Virus record (IMG/VR): IMGVR_UViG_3300032331_001082
Span: 1 to 30,581 of that record
Strand: one strand, 5' to 3'
Origin: a virus
DNA: 30,581 nt
Shown here in pieces: positions 1 to 9,768 of this stretch (position 1 is the first letter of the stretch; every line of letters starts with the position of its first letter). The notes beneath the pieces were generated by a model. It had not been told where the DNA came from. It was given only the letters and a program-made list of their open reading frames with translations, and did not search any database. Both the position numbers and the translations under genes were made by a program.

Positions 1-2
1 CT

Positions 3-731
3 TCAACTTTGACAGAATCACTTGATGTTTCTTCTATTGCTCTAGGTAACCCAAATCAGGTTACAGTAACACTACAAGAGTACGGCTCAGCCGTAACAAC
101 AACTAAGAAGTTAAACCTAACTTCATTCAACGATGTAGATGCAGCACGTGCTGATATCATCGCTTATACCGCTGCAGACTCTATCGATTCTGTTGTCGCC
201 TCTGTTCTAACAGCAGGTTCTAACGCAATCTATGCAGGCACAGCAACCAACACAGCAGGAATCACTGCAACTCAGTTAATCACAGTATCTGACATTCGTC
301 AGGCTGTAACTGAACTTCGCACCAACAAGGCTCTGCCTCGTATCGGTGAGTTGTATGCAGGATACCTACACCCACGTCAGACTGCTGACCTTCGTGCTGA
401 AACAGGAACTGGTGGATTCCAGGACCTAACTAAGTTCGTTGATCGCACTCCGTTCGTCGCTGGTGCTGTTGGCGTAATTGAAGGTGCTTTCATTGTTGAA
501 ACACCTCGCGTTCCTTACGCATCAAATGGAACAACTAACGTTTATAAGGCAGTAATTGCCGGACGTGAAGCGCTTGCAGAAGCGCAAGGTCAAGATATCT
601 CTACGATTATCGGACCTCAAATCGATGCGTTGCGTCGTTACCACACAATCGGTTGGTACTACTTCGGCGGATGGTCTCTACTTCGTCAAGCAGCTATCTA
701 TCGTGTGGAATCTGCTGCAACAAACGGTTAA
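3..731 (+). CDS. Major capsid protein, N4-gp56-like, 5' end missing
   Basis: Open at the left edge, so only the last 242 residues are present. The visible part begins in an LTESLD-type segment, carries a beta-rich stretch with VTLQEYGSAV, and ends with WYYFGGWSLLRQAAIYRVES. That order (a TLEQYG-like strand after an N-terminal arm, a helix with LRTNKALP, then a final aromatic WYYFGG block) is what I associate with the N4-gp56 family of HK97-fold capsid proteins. It would be the main shell subunit of the head. It is followed by a string of very small virion-type genes. The family call is from recognisable segments only; a different HK97-fold coat family remains possible. Absence of the N-terminus is due to the window edge, not a mutation. 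Confidence 0.8.
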   Translation, partial: STLTESLDVSSIALGNPNQVTVTLQEYGSAVTTTKKLNLTSFNDVDAARADIIAYTAADSIDSVVASVLTAGSNAIYAGTATNTAGITATQLITVSDIRQAVTELRTNKALPRIGELYAGYLHPRQTADLRAETGTGGFQDLTKFVDRTPFVAGAVGVIEGAFIVETPRVPYASNGTTNVYKAVIAGREALAEAQGQDISTIIGPQIDALRRYHTIGWYYFGGWSLLRQAAIYRVESAATNG

Positions 732-788
732 TAAATCCGTTAGGTGGGAGGTGGGTCAAACCACCTCTCATCACTTAGAAAGGAAGTT

Positions 789-1139
789 ATGCCACAAGTA
801 TTAGTTGGTTATTCAATTAACACACCTTGGCAGTACCAGACGTGGGGAGCAGGTCAACCTTGGCCTGATAAATATTCTCGTCTTGCTGGTAGACCAATCA
901 CAGGTGGAACATCTTCGGGACCTATTAACCCGTTCTTAACTGATATTGCTCGCGGTGTAACTTTAATTATTAACGATGGAGAGGTTGAAGAAACCTTATA
1001 TCCATATCAAGATACTTTATATAATGCTGATTACTACTTCCTCGGTGGTCACGTCTATAGCATTAGTATCGAACAGGGTGACTTTATGGCATCCAAAGGA
1101 TATGGCGATTACCTAACACCAATTTATGAGGAGCAATGA
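789..1139 (+). CDS. Unknown protein downstream of capsid
   Basis: A 116-residue protein. I chose ATG 789 because AAAGGAAG sits just upstream at 779-786, whereas the longer in-frame form from 744 would start inside the capsid-gene trailer. It is rich in Tyr, Gly and Pro, with segments such as YSINTPWQYQTWG near the start and DTLYNADYYFLGGHVYSIS near residue 80-98. No membrane segment or catalytic motif is visible. Its position directly behind the capsid gene and ahead of other small virion-type genes suggests a head decoration, completion or connector role, but that is inference from position only. Its TGA overlaps the next ATG (ATGA), implying coupled translation. Confidence 0.75.
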   Translation: MPQVLVGYSINTPWQYQTWGAGQPWPDKYSRLAGRPITGGTSSGPINPFLTDIARGVTLIINDGEVEETLYPYQDTLYNADYYFLGGHVYSISIEQGDFMASKGYGDYLTPIYEEQ

Positions 1140-1417
1140 GTAACTGTACATCAAGCTGTAAGACTCAAGATCACCAATCATACGGTGACTGTATAAAGCA
1201 GAACTCACCAATGTTCGCAGGATGTTTTCCAACTAGACAAGGTTGGGATAAAGACAAAGAGAATAAAGATAACAAAGAATTAAGTTCCTACTGGTCTGCA
1301 TTAAAGCAGGGAGTAGAGCCAGTATCTACAAAACAAAAAGATATAGATGCTGCAATGAAAATATCAAATGATGTAGGCAAGGCCTTTGATGGCAACACAA
1401 TGGGATTTAGAGACTAA
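1136..1417 (+). CDS. Small Cys-rich unknown protein
   Basis: A 93-residue protein starting at an ATG that overlaps the previous stop. Four or five cysteines lie in the first 30 residues (CTSSC, DCIKQ, GCFP), which could bind a metal or form disulfides, followed by a charged, Lys/Asp/Asn-rich middle and a helix-like C-terminal half. I do not recognise a family. It sits between capsid and tail genes, so a minor virion or assembly protein is the simplest guess. Confidence 0.65.
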   Translation: MSNCTSSCKTQDHQSYGDCIKQNSPMFAGCFPTRQGWDKDKENKDNKELSSYWSALKQGVEPVSTKQKDIDAAMKISNDVGKAFDGNTMGFRD

Positions 1418-1447
1418 GCGTCACTAAATAGAAAATAGGAGCAAACT

Positions 1448-1612
1448 ATGAAGAAAATGAAATCATCCGGTGGCGCTGAATCCACCAATGACACAGGCTT
1501 CCGTAAGGGAAGTTCTAAAGGAATCACTAAGTCAACTATGGCTGGTGCTACTTCTAAGACTAAAGGCAGTGTTGCTAAATTTGCTGGCGGTAAGAAGAAG
1601 GTGACCAAATAA
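1448..1612 (+). CDS. Tiny basic Gly/Ser/Lys-rich protein
   Basis: A 54-residue product from ATG 1448, with ATAGGAG at about 1434-1440 as ribosome binding site. It is strongly basic and low in complexity, made mainly of Lys, Ser, Gly and Thr, ending in KKKVTK. No domain is recognisable. Such small basic proteins are common near capsid genes and may associate with packaged DNA, but nothing in the sequence proves this. Its stop overlaps the next start as TAATG. Confidence 0.6.
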   Translation: MKKMKSSGGAESTNDTGFRKGSSKGITKSTMAGATSKTKGSVAKFAGGKKKVTK

Positions 1613-1698
1613 TGTGCGCTGTATGTGGATGCGGATACGCTAGCTACGACGATATTGAAACTGGTGCTCCTGCTAAGGAAGCCCCAAGCCAGAACTAA
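1612..1698 (+). CDS. 28-residue Cys-containing micro-ORF
   Basis: This ORF starts at the ATG inside TAATG and ends in another TAATG at 1696-1700. It encodes only 28 residues beginning MCAVCGCGYASYDD, with three cysteines in a C-x2-C-x-C cluster that could bind a metal. The exact stop/start overlaps on both sides are the main argument that it is translated and links its neighbours. It may serve chiefly as a coupling ORF. No function can be assigned. Confidence 0.5.
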   Translation: MCAVCGCGYASYDDIETGAPAKEAPSQN

Positions 1699-1925
1699 TG
1701 GCCCGTCAACTTTACACCGAATCAGGTGACAAGAAGGTTGATGCCAAGTTAATGAAGCGGTTAACTCCTGCTCAACGCAAAGCGTTTGAGAAGATGGATG
1801 AGAAACACCGCAAGGTTAAGTATCAGAGTGAAGATACCAAATTAGATAAACAAATTATCAAGAAGATTAAGGCGAAACCTAATGGCAAAAAAGTCAAAAG
1901 CAAAGGCAATAAAAAAAGAGGCTAA
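1698..1925 (+). CDS. Lys-rich small protein
   Basis: A 75-residue, very basic and helical-looking protein. It has MKRLTPAQRKAFEKMDEKHRK in its first half and a C-terminal tail that is almost entirely Lys, Gly and Asn. It begins at a TAATG junction. The end of the gene overlaps a second small gene in another frame from 1882. Likely a DNA- or capsid-associated protein by composition and position; no family recognised. Confidence 0.6.
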   Translation: MARQLYTESGDKKVDAKLMKRLTPAQRKAFEKMDEKHRKVKYQSEDTKLDKQIIKKIKAKPNGKKVKSKGNKKRG

Positions 1926-2052
1926 AGTAATGGGTGAGTTCAAAAGAGGAACTCTACATTCTGGTAGCAAAAAAGGACCAGTAGTTAAGTCTCGTAAACA
2001 AGCAGTTGCAATCGCTTTATCTGAAGCCGGTAAGTCTAAAAAAAAGAAGTGA
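1882..2052 (+). CDS. DUF6496-like small basic protein
   Basis: A 56-residue ORF in a different frame from 1698-1925 and overlapping it by 44 bases. The core at about residues 17-50 (VMGEFKRGTLHSG, KKGPVVKSRKQAVAIALSEAG) strongly resembles the short DUF6496 family found in phages and some bacteria. Function of that family is unknown; the RKQAVAIALSEA stretch looks like a single amphipathic helix. ATG 1882 is preferred because a basic leader before VMGEFK is usual in the family, but ATG 1930 would keep the whole core. Confidence 0.7.
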   Translation: MAKKSKAKAIKKEAKVMGEFKRGTLHSGSKKGPVVKSRKQAVAIALSEAGKSKKKK

Positions 2053-2060
2053 GGTAATAG

Positions 2061-2347
2061 GTGTCATACGGTTATTTTGGTTCAACCCTTGTAGATGAAT
2101 TAAATCGTCTAGCCAACGGTGGCACCTATCCTCCTAGAGCGGATTACAAGGATACCGCTGCAGCAGCTAAGGCTTGGGCTAAGGCTAAGAGCGTATCTCT
2201 AGGTAAGATAACAGATACAGTAGGAGTTATTAACTATATTGGTGGTATTACTACCCGTACCAATATGTTAGATATTGCTGGTATCTGTAACAAGATCGCT
2301 GGTACTACTGGGTTGGAGCCTGCCGCAGCACTGCGTGAGGTGGCTAA

Positions 2348-2351
<4 letters not shown>
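2061..2351 (+). CDS. Unknown helical protein, virion region
   Basis: A 96-residue protein from GTG 2061, with GAGGT about 6 bases upstream. It is Ala-rich with a likely helix around AAAAKAWAKAKS and a C-terminal helix ending GLEPAAALREVAN. No cysteines, signal or membrane segment. The conserved-looking motif VGVINYIGGITTRTNMLDIAGICNKIAG suggests a compact fold but I know no function. It is translationally coupled to the next gene (stop TGA overlaps TTG 2348), which places it with the tail/collagen genes. Confidence 0.7.
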
Positions 2352-4248
<1,897 letters not shown>

Positions 4249-4257
4249 ACTTTCTTT

Positions 4258-5319
4258 ATGAAAGTTGCCGTATATTCAATAGCCTTAAACGAAGCAAAGC
4301 ACGTCAAGAGATGGTATGAGTCAACCAAAGAAGCTGACTACCACGTTATAGCAGATACCGGTTCAACTGATGATACCGTTAAGATTGCTAAAGAACTTGG
4401 AATAATAGTTCATACAATCTCCGTTAAACCGTTTAGGTTTGATGATGCTAGAAACGCTTCCCTTGCTTTAGTACCAGCCGATGCTGATTACTGTATCGCA
4501 ATGGATATGGATGAGATTATGCTTCCAGGTTGGAGAACAGGATTAGAGCAGGCTTATAAAGATGGAACACATAAACCTCGTTATAGATTTGTAACAGATT
4601 TTAATCCTGATAAAACACCTAAAGCATCTTTTCTAGGATTTAGAATCCATACTAGAAATAATGTTAGATGGTCTTATCGGATCCACGAAGTACCGCAAGG
4701 TTATGATCGTGAGGGTGAAGAGACATCTAAAGAATATGACATAGAGTCTTGGCACTTACCAGATGGCGAGAAGTCCAGAGGTAATTACCTGCCTATGCTT
4801 GAACTGGCAGCTAAGGAAAACCCTGATAGTAGAAACTTGTACTATCTAGGAAGAGAATATTTTTACCATAATAAATCTTTAGAGGCTACAGAAACTTTAA
4901 AGAAGTATTTAGATGTCAGTATATTTCCAGCAGAAAAATCTTACGCACTACGGATTCTATCTAAGACAGATCCCGATAATGCAGAAGAGTATTTGATAAA
5001 AGCAACTGAAGTTTATCAAAGCAGGGAATCTATATTAGCTTTGGCTAACTATTACTACCACCAGAAAAAGTGGAAAGAATGTAACAGGGTAGCCAAGATA
5101 AGCCTAGAACAAACTGTTAGAACAAATGAGTTCTTATCAGAGGATTGGGCTTGGACTCATATGGCAGATGACTTGATTGCAGTATCCGCCTGGAACTTAG
5201 AGCAATGGCAAGAGGCATATGAGCACGGTAAGAAAGCAGCAGAAATAACACCAACAGATGAAAGATTACAAACGAATTTAAAGTTTTACAAAGAAAAGGT
5301 GGGTAATGACAACACTTAG
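4258..5319 (+). CDS. GT2-type glycosyltransferase with TPR-like C-terminus
   Basis: A 353-residue protein. The first ~120 residues form a GT-A fold: VAVYSIALNEAKHVKRW start, ADTGSTDDT nucleotide-sugar loop near residue 36, and a DMDE metal-binding (DXD-like) motif near residue 83. After about residue 190 come helical repeats (NLYYLGREYFYHNKSLEATETLKKYL, ALANYYYHQKKWKECNRVA) that look like tetratricopeptide repeats, a common partner of this family. It would transfer a sugar from a nucleotide donor to a protein or glycan acceptor. The gene lies between a Thr-rich collagen-like protein and a neck-like protein, so a virion protein is a reasonable acceptor (inference). Its end overlaps the next gene by 14 bases. 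The ribosome site is weak. Confidence 0.85.
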   Translation: MKVAVYSIALNEAKHVKRWYESTKEADYHVIADTGSTDDTVKIAKELGIIVHTISVKPFRFDDARNASLALVPADADYCIAMDMDEIMLPGWRTGLEQAYKDGTHKPRYRFVTDFNPDKTPKASFLGFRIHTRNNVRWSYRIHEVPQGYDREGEETSKEYDIESWHLPDGEKSRGNYLPMLELAAKENPDSRNLYYLGREYFYHNKSLEATETLKKYLDVSIFPAEKSYALRILSKTDPDNAEEYLIKATEVYQSRESILALANYYYHQKKWKECNRVAKISLEQTVRTNEFLSEDWAWTHMADDLIAVSAWNLEQWQEAYEHGKKAAEITPTDERLQTNLKFYKEKVGNDNT

Positions 5320-6208
5320 TCAATTGATCTCCGAGGTTAGATCAAATCTTGCAGGCTATACACTTCGCCAAGATCGCATCACTAACCTAGCCAATGTTGG
5401 CGGCATTACCGCTACTGACCTGTCTATTCAGATTGGATCAGCAGAAAACCTTGCTAAAGGTGTTATTGAGATCGAAGATGAACTTCTTTGGATTACATCA
5501 TTTGATAGAACTAACTTAACTCTTAACGCAATACCAGGATTCGGTAGAGGATATCAAGGAACTACCCCTGCTCCTCACCCTGAAAACGCTCAGATTACTA
5601 TGACTCCTACCTTTCCTAGAACAACTATTAGACAAGCAATCAACGATACGATCAGTTCTTTCTATCCAAAACTATTTGCTATCTATTCAACTACCTTTAC
5701 CTTTAATGCAGCGCAGGTTGCATACCAATTACCAGATGATGCACGAGATGTGTTGTATATATCTTGGCAAACTGTTGGTCCATCTAAAGAATGGCTACCA
5801 GTTAACAAATGGCGTATCGATAAAATGGCTAACGTAGCAGCATTTAATACAACAAAGACGGTAAACATTTATGACAAAATTATGCCTGGTCGTACAGTAC
5901 AAGTCTACTATTCAGCTCTACCAAATAACCTCACTAATAGTACTGATAATTATACAACAGTTACGGGATTACCAGAATCCACAAGGGATGTTACTACTCT
6001 CGGTGCTGCGTACAGATTACTGTCTTATCTTGACACCGGTAGAATTAACCTTACCAGCGCTGAGGCAGATCTAGCCGACGCTAAGTTACCTTCAACATCT
6101 GGTGCTTCTGCATCTAAGTATGTCTTCGCTTTATACCAACAACGTCTACAAGAAGAGTCTGTTAAATTGCAATCACTGTTCCCTATCAGAACTCACTACT
6201 CCAAGTAA
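5306..6208 (+). CDS. Neck/head-tail adaptor-like structural protein
   Basis: A 300-residue protein from ATG 5306, with AAAGGTGG upstream inside the glycosyltransferase gene. The N-terminal part has MTTLSQLISEVRSNLAG followed by a beta domain; around residues 105-125 TIRQAINDTISSFYPKLF; and a C-terminal helical bundle with RDVTTLGAAYRLLSYLDTGR. The latter, plus a long helix QQRLQEESVKLQSLFP at the end, resembles adaptor or neck proteins that join portal to tail. No enzyme motif is visible. Placement after capsid-associated genes and before fibres fits. The family name cannot be fixed without a structure search. Confidence 0.6.
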   Translation: MTTLSQLISEVRSNLAGYTLRQDRITNLANVGGITATDLSIQIGSAENLAKGVIEIEDELLWITSFDRTNLTLNAIPGFGRGYQGTTPAPHPENAQITMTPTFPRTTIRQAINDTISSFYPKLFAIYSTTFTFNAAQVAYQLPDDARDVLYISWQTVGPSKEWLPVNKWRIDKMANVAAFNTTKTVNIYDKIMPGRTVQVYYSALPNNLTNSTDNYTTVTGLPESTRDVTTLGAAYRLLSYLDTGRINLTSAEADLADAKLPSTSGASASKYVFALYQQRLQEESVKLQSLFPIRTHYSK

Positions 6209-6217
6209 GGAAGAAAA

Positions 6218-6751
6218 ATGGCCCGTGTCTATTCCTCAACCAGCGTAGCAACTACTCTGGCTACTGCTTTGACCAATATAGGTACCAGTATGGTTGTTAC
6301 CTCTGGCGGTGGAGCACCACTAATCCAAGGATCAGGCTTTACTGCTGGTGATATCTTTACTATTGCTATTGATCCTGATACCCAAATTGAAGAGATTTGT
6401 TATGTCACCGCTAACTCCGGTGATACCTTTACAATTACTAGAGCACAAGCTGGTTCCTCTGCTGTAGCACACGCAAGCGGTGCAACTGTAAGACACGTAC
6501 TTACTAGCGCAGATTTAGTTTATTTTAGAGATGGTGTAACTACCGCTAACGCGGCAATACCTGCATCTACCCTAACTACAAAAGGTGATTTATTAACTCG
6601 CACAACAGCAACCTTACAAAGATTAGCTGTAGGAAATAACGGTCAATACCTACAAGCAGATAGCACTCAGACTGCTGGCCTTAAATGGGCAACAGTTACA
6701 GTGCCAGATACAGATCCAACAGCAACAGTATTTATGCTGATGGGTGCATAA
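6218..6751 (+). CDS. Tail fibre/appendage protein
   Basis: A 177-residue protein with AAGGAAG just upstream of ATG 6218. The first half is beta-rich with GDIFTIAIDPDTQIEEICYVTAN and ITRAQAGSSAVAHASGATV, a recurrent module in phage appendage proteins. Residues ~115-155 contain STLTTKGDLLTRT and RLAVGNNGQYLQADSTQ, a very widespread phage fibre linker motif. The C-terminus ends VFMLMGA, closely like the IFMLGGM end of the collagen-like protein. A trimeric fibre or fibre-tip component is likely. Confidence 0.75.
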   Translation: MARVYSSTSVATTLATALTNIGTSMVVTSGGGAPLIQGSGFTAGDIFTIAIDPDTQIEEICYVTANSGDTFTITRAQAGSSAVAHASGATVRHVLTSADLVYFRDGVTTANAAIPASTLTTKGDLLTRTTATLQRLAVGNNGQYLQADSTQTAGLKWATVTVPDTDPTATVFMLMGA

Positions 6752-6775
6752 CAACCAACAACTAAGGAGAAATAA

Positions 6776-7105
6776 ATGGCAACAACTTATAAGGTGTTGG
6801 GACAAAGCAACCCAGCAGCAACAACAGCAACAACGCTATACACAGTACCTGCATCAACACAAACAGTAGTATCAACTATCGTAATTGCTAACCTAACAGC
6901 ATCTGCTGCAACATTTCGTATTTCAGTTCGCCCTGCTGGTGCAGCGCAGACTAATGCTATGTATGTAGCTTATGATGTAACAGTCGGCGCGTCTGACTCA
7001 ACAGCACTAACACTAGGTATTACAATGGCTACAACAGATGTACTAACTGTATATGCTTCAACTGCAAACGTTTCATTCACAGCTTTCGGAAGCGAGATAG
7101 CATAA
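6776..7105 (+). CDS. Small beta-rich tail-associated protein
   Basis: A 109-residue protein with a strong AAGGAG site before ATG 6776. It is Ala/Thr-rich and looks like an all-beta sandwich (YKVLGQSNPAATTATTLYTVP, STIVIANLTASAATFRISVRP, DVLTVYASTANVSFTAFGSEIA). Proteins of this shape and size are very common among phage fibre gene clusters. It may cap or decorate the neighbouring fibres. No specific function can be given. Confidence 0.7.
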   Translation: MATTYKVLGQSNPAATTATTLYTVPASTQTVVSTIVIANLTASAATFRISVRPAGAAQTNAMYVAYDVTVGASDSTALTLGITMATTDVLTVYASTANVSFTAFGSEIA

Positions 7106-7108
7106 CAA

Positions 7109-8377
7109 ATGGCAATTTCCCGCGTAAAAACTTCATCTATACTTCAGGGTTTTCCCAAGAGTAGGTCTTTGCTTGCGGGAAATGCTGCCTATCTTCCTTA
7201 TTTTGCTTTATATGGTAAAAGTAATGATGTTGCTGGTACTAATAGTGCTAGACAACCTTATTTTGACAATGCCTCAAATGTTTACTTTAGTGCAACAAAA
7301 ACCATTAATAAATGGAATAGTGGCGCAGTAGTTTGGTCAAAGGTTTCAACTTCAACAAATTTAGGTAGTCTTTATGATGTTGCACTTGATCCTAATAATA
7401 ATGTTTATGTATGTGGTGGTACTGCTGCTGGAATACTTGCTGAGTATAATTCATCAGGCACTTTGCAGTGGCAAAGAACAATATCTAATCTAAGTTATTA
7501 TACTAACTGTGTTGCAGATTCAACGGATGTATATGCCGTAGCATCAGAAACTGCGGCGGCATTAGGTTATCTTGTAAAATATAATGGATCAGGAACCTTG
7601 CAATGGCAAAGATTAATAGGTACGACTAATAATTGTTATCTAGATGGTATTGCACTAGATTCCAGTAGTAATGTTTATGTTGTAGGCAGATTTAATAATC
7701 TTCAAAAACAATGTTTATTAAAATTTGATTCATCTGGAACAAATTCATTTAAAAAAGAAATTACTTTGGGAAGTGCGCCTAACCCATTGAGTAATATTGT
7801 TGTCTCATCAACTAATAATTTATATGCTGTTGGTTGGTATTCCAATAACACTAGTGGTCAATATGAAGGAGTAATCTACAAGTTTGATACAAGTGGTGCA
7901 ATAACTTGGTCAAATAAATTTACCAAATCAGGTACAAATATATTTACAGATTATATTGCTTTAGATTCAAGCGAAAATGTATATGTAGTGGGTAATGATT
8001 CTGCTGGCATTGTTCTTCTTAAGTATAATTCATCAGGTACTTTGCAATGGCAAAGAAAAATAACAGGAACAAATAATCCTGGTTCTGGTGGCGTAGCTAT
8101 CACGCCAAATGGAGATATAGTAGTTAATGGATCAATTAATAATGGCACCAGTACTCAAGTTTTTCAAGCTTATCTACCTAGTGATGGTAGTAAAACTGGC
8201 ACTTATACTTTAGGTGCAATTAGCATAACTTATGCTGTTTATACAGGTAGTTCTGCTGCTAGTGGTGCAACAATAGCAAATTCATCACAAACTATTTCTA
8301 CGCCATCTTATACAAGCACCACTTCTACTGAAACAGATTCATCTACAACTTGGACTATTGTAAAGGCAGGTTTGTAA
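7109..8377 (+). CDS. Beta-propeller tail fibre protein
   Basis: A 422-residue protein. Residues 1-32 (MAISRVKTSSILQGF, LLAGNAAYLP) form an anchor segment also seen in the gene at 8660. Then come about six repeats of roughly 45-55 residues, each with a DxxxNVYVxG strand and a K(Y/F)xSSGTLxWQR strand, as in SBBP/NHL/PQQ-like beta-propellers. The last ~70 residues are Ser/Thr-rich and end in STTWTIVKAGL. Blades repeat at DNA level too, e.g. near 7445, 7577 and 8025. The protein would be a fibre with a propeller head for binding a cell-surface ligand (inference). Its TAA overlaps the next ATG as TAATG. Confidence 0.75.
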   Translation: MAISRVKTSSILQGFPKSRSLLAGNAAYLPYFALYGKSNDVAGTNSARQPYFDNASNVYFSATKTINKWNSGAVVWSKVSTSTNLGSLYDVALDPNNNVYVCGGTAAGILAEYNSSGTLQWQRTISNLSYYTNCVADSTDVYAVASETAAALGYLVKYNGSGTLQWQRLIGTTNNCYLDGIALDSSSNVYVVGRFNNLQKQCLLKFDSSGTNSFKKEITLGSAPNPLSNIVVSSTNNLYAVGWYSNNTSGQYEGVIYKFDTSGAITWSNKFTKSGTNIFTDYIALDSSENVYVVGNDSAGIVLLKYNSSGTLQWQRKITGTNNPGSGGVAITPNGDIVVNGSINNGTSTQVFQAYLPSDGSKTGTYTLGAISITYAVYTGSSAASGATIANSSQTISTPSYTSTTSTETDSSTTWTIVKAGL

Positions 8378-8673
8378 TGTTTTATTTCAATACAGTTACT
8401 AAGGAATATCCTAGACACATAGGAGATTTACAATTACTTGGTTGGCAAGAAAATACCAAACTGCCCGAAGGTTGGGTTGAAGTAACAGATGATCAAATTC
8501 CGTTAGTAACGCCTGAACAAACTTATGAAATGGTTGAGCCAAAATTAGTTAATAACATTTGGACTGCTCAATTCTTAATAAGAAACCGCACTCAATCTGA
8601 AATTGATAGGCAAAAGGCATTGACCCAAGAATTAAATGAAAAGTTAACAAAGGGCAACTATGGCAATAACTAG
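8377..8673 (+). CDS. Tail fibre assembly-like protein
   Basis: A 98-residue protein; ATG 8377 overlaps the previous stop and is preferred to the in-frame 8350 start inside the propeller gene. It has YPRHIGDLQLLGW near the start, LPEGWVEVTDDQIP, and YEMVEPKLVNNIWTAQFLIRNRTQSEIDRQKA, followed by a charged helix. A short beta domain ending in the phrase about how a value is written (ExxKxVNxxW) plus a helix is typical of tail fibre assembly chaperones and related XkdW-type proteins. Its place between two fibre genes agrees. It probably helps fold or trimerise the adjacent fibres. Confidence 0.65.
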   Translation: MFYFNTVTKEYPRHIGDLQLLGWQENTKLPEGWVEVTDDQIPLVTPEQTYEMVEPKLVNNIWTAQFLIRNRTQSEIDRQKALTQELNEKLTKGNYGNN

Positions 8674-9250
8674 TATAAAGACAGGTTCATCCTTTACCAA
8701 CCTGGTCAAGTATGACAACTTCCTTGGCCCGAATTCAGCCTACATTCCACCTTCATTTGAATCTATTGCTAGTGCTAGTCCAGCAGGGTCATCAACTACT
8801 ACTTTTTCTAGCATATCTGGAAGTTATAAATCTCTTCAAATAAGAATAAATGGTATAATTCCTACTGGTACATCTAACTCAATTCTTATTCAATTTAATG
8901 GAGATACAGCAACCAATTATAGTTTTCATCAATTATATGGAAACAATGGTACTGCTGGCGCTGCTGGAAGTGCAAGTACAACTTATATGGTTGCTTCTGG
9001 TTATCCATATGGTTCGGCTGTTGATTCATACCCAACAGGAGCAATTGTTGATATTCACGATTACGCAAGTACAACTAAAAATAAGACAATAAGATCTTTT
9101 TCAGGTTGGGAACATAACGCAGCAACTACTGGCGAGGTTTGTTTACATTCAGGTCTTTGGCGTAATACCGCAGCAGTGACATCTATTAGAGTTTGGAGTA
9201 GCGTTAATTTTGGTACAGGTACTTCAATTGCTTTATACGGAATTAAGTGA
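8660..9250 (+). CDS. Fibre protein, anchor plus beta-rich head (paralogue 1)
   Basis: A 196-residue protein overlapping the previous gene by 14 bases. Residues 1-32 (MAITSIKTGSSF, FLGPNSAYIPP) are the same anchor as in the propeller protein. From about residue 35 it carries a domain that is repeated in the next two genes: TTTFSSISGSYKSLQIRI, SILIQFNGDTATNYSFHQLYGNNG, and LWRNTAAVTSIRVW ... FGTGTSIALYGIK. The domain looks all-beta. It may be a receptor-binding head held on the particle by the shared anchor; the next two genes have the head without the anchor. Confidence 0.7.
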   Translation: MAITSIKTGSSFTNLVKYDNFLGPNSAYIPPSFESIASASPAGSSTTTFSSISGSYKSLQIRINGIIPTGTSNSILIQFNGDTATNYSFHQLYGNNGTAGAAGSASTTYMVASGYPYGSAVDSYPTGAIVDIHDYASTTKNKTIRSFSGWEHNAATTGEVCLHSGLWRNTAAVTSIRVWSSVNFGTGTSIALYGIK

Positions 9251-9259
9251 GGAACTAAA

Positions 9260-9766
9260 TTGGCAACCACATACGATAAAATTGCAACAACGACATTAAG
9301 TAGTGCTGCTGCAACTATTACCTTTTCATCTATTGCTGCAAGTTGGACAGATTTAAAATTAATATTTACTGGCACAACCACTGTGGCAGGACAATATATT
9401 AACCTTACTTTTAATGGAAGTTCTGCTGCAAATTATTCTTGGACTGTATTGCGCGGAAATGGAACTGTGGCTGGAACTGGTACCGCAGTAGATGAAACTA
9501 AAATACAACTTGGAGATTATTTAGTTTCTGGAAGTTCTACAACTATTCCATTTTTTACCACAATGGATGTATTTTCTTATGCAGGTTCTACTAACAAAAC
9601 TTTATTAAGCACTACATCTAACGACTTAAATGGCAGCGGAGCAGTAATCAATTTAGTAGGATTATGGCGTAGTACTGCCGCAATTACTTCAATAACATTA
9701 ACCATTTCTGCAAATAATTTTGCAACAGGAACAAGCGCAACACTCTACGGAATACTAAAGGCGTAA
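9260..9766 (+). CDS. Beta-rich fibre-head paralogue 2
   Basis: A 168-residue protein from TTG 9260 with TGAGGA upstream. It consists of the domain seen in 8660-9250 without the anchor: ATITFSSIAASWTDLKLIF, NLTFNGSSAANYSWTVLRGNG, and GLWRSTAAITSITLTIS ... FATGTSATLYGIL. Start to end the landmarks align at similar spacing with its two neighbours. Sequence identity is moderate by eye, so the duplication is not recent. Likely receptor-binding or decoration protein. Confidence 0.7.
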   Translation: MATTYDKIATTTLSSAAATITFSSIAASWTDLKLIFTGTTTVAGQYINLTFNGSSAANYSWTVLRGNGTVAGTGTAVDETKIQLGDYLVSGSSTTIPFFTTMDVFSYAGSTNKTLLSTTSNDLNGSGAVINLVGLWRSTAAITSITLTISANNFATGTSATLYGILKA

Positions 9767-9768
9767 CT

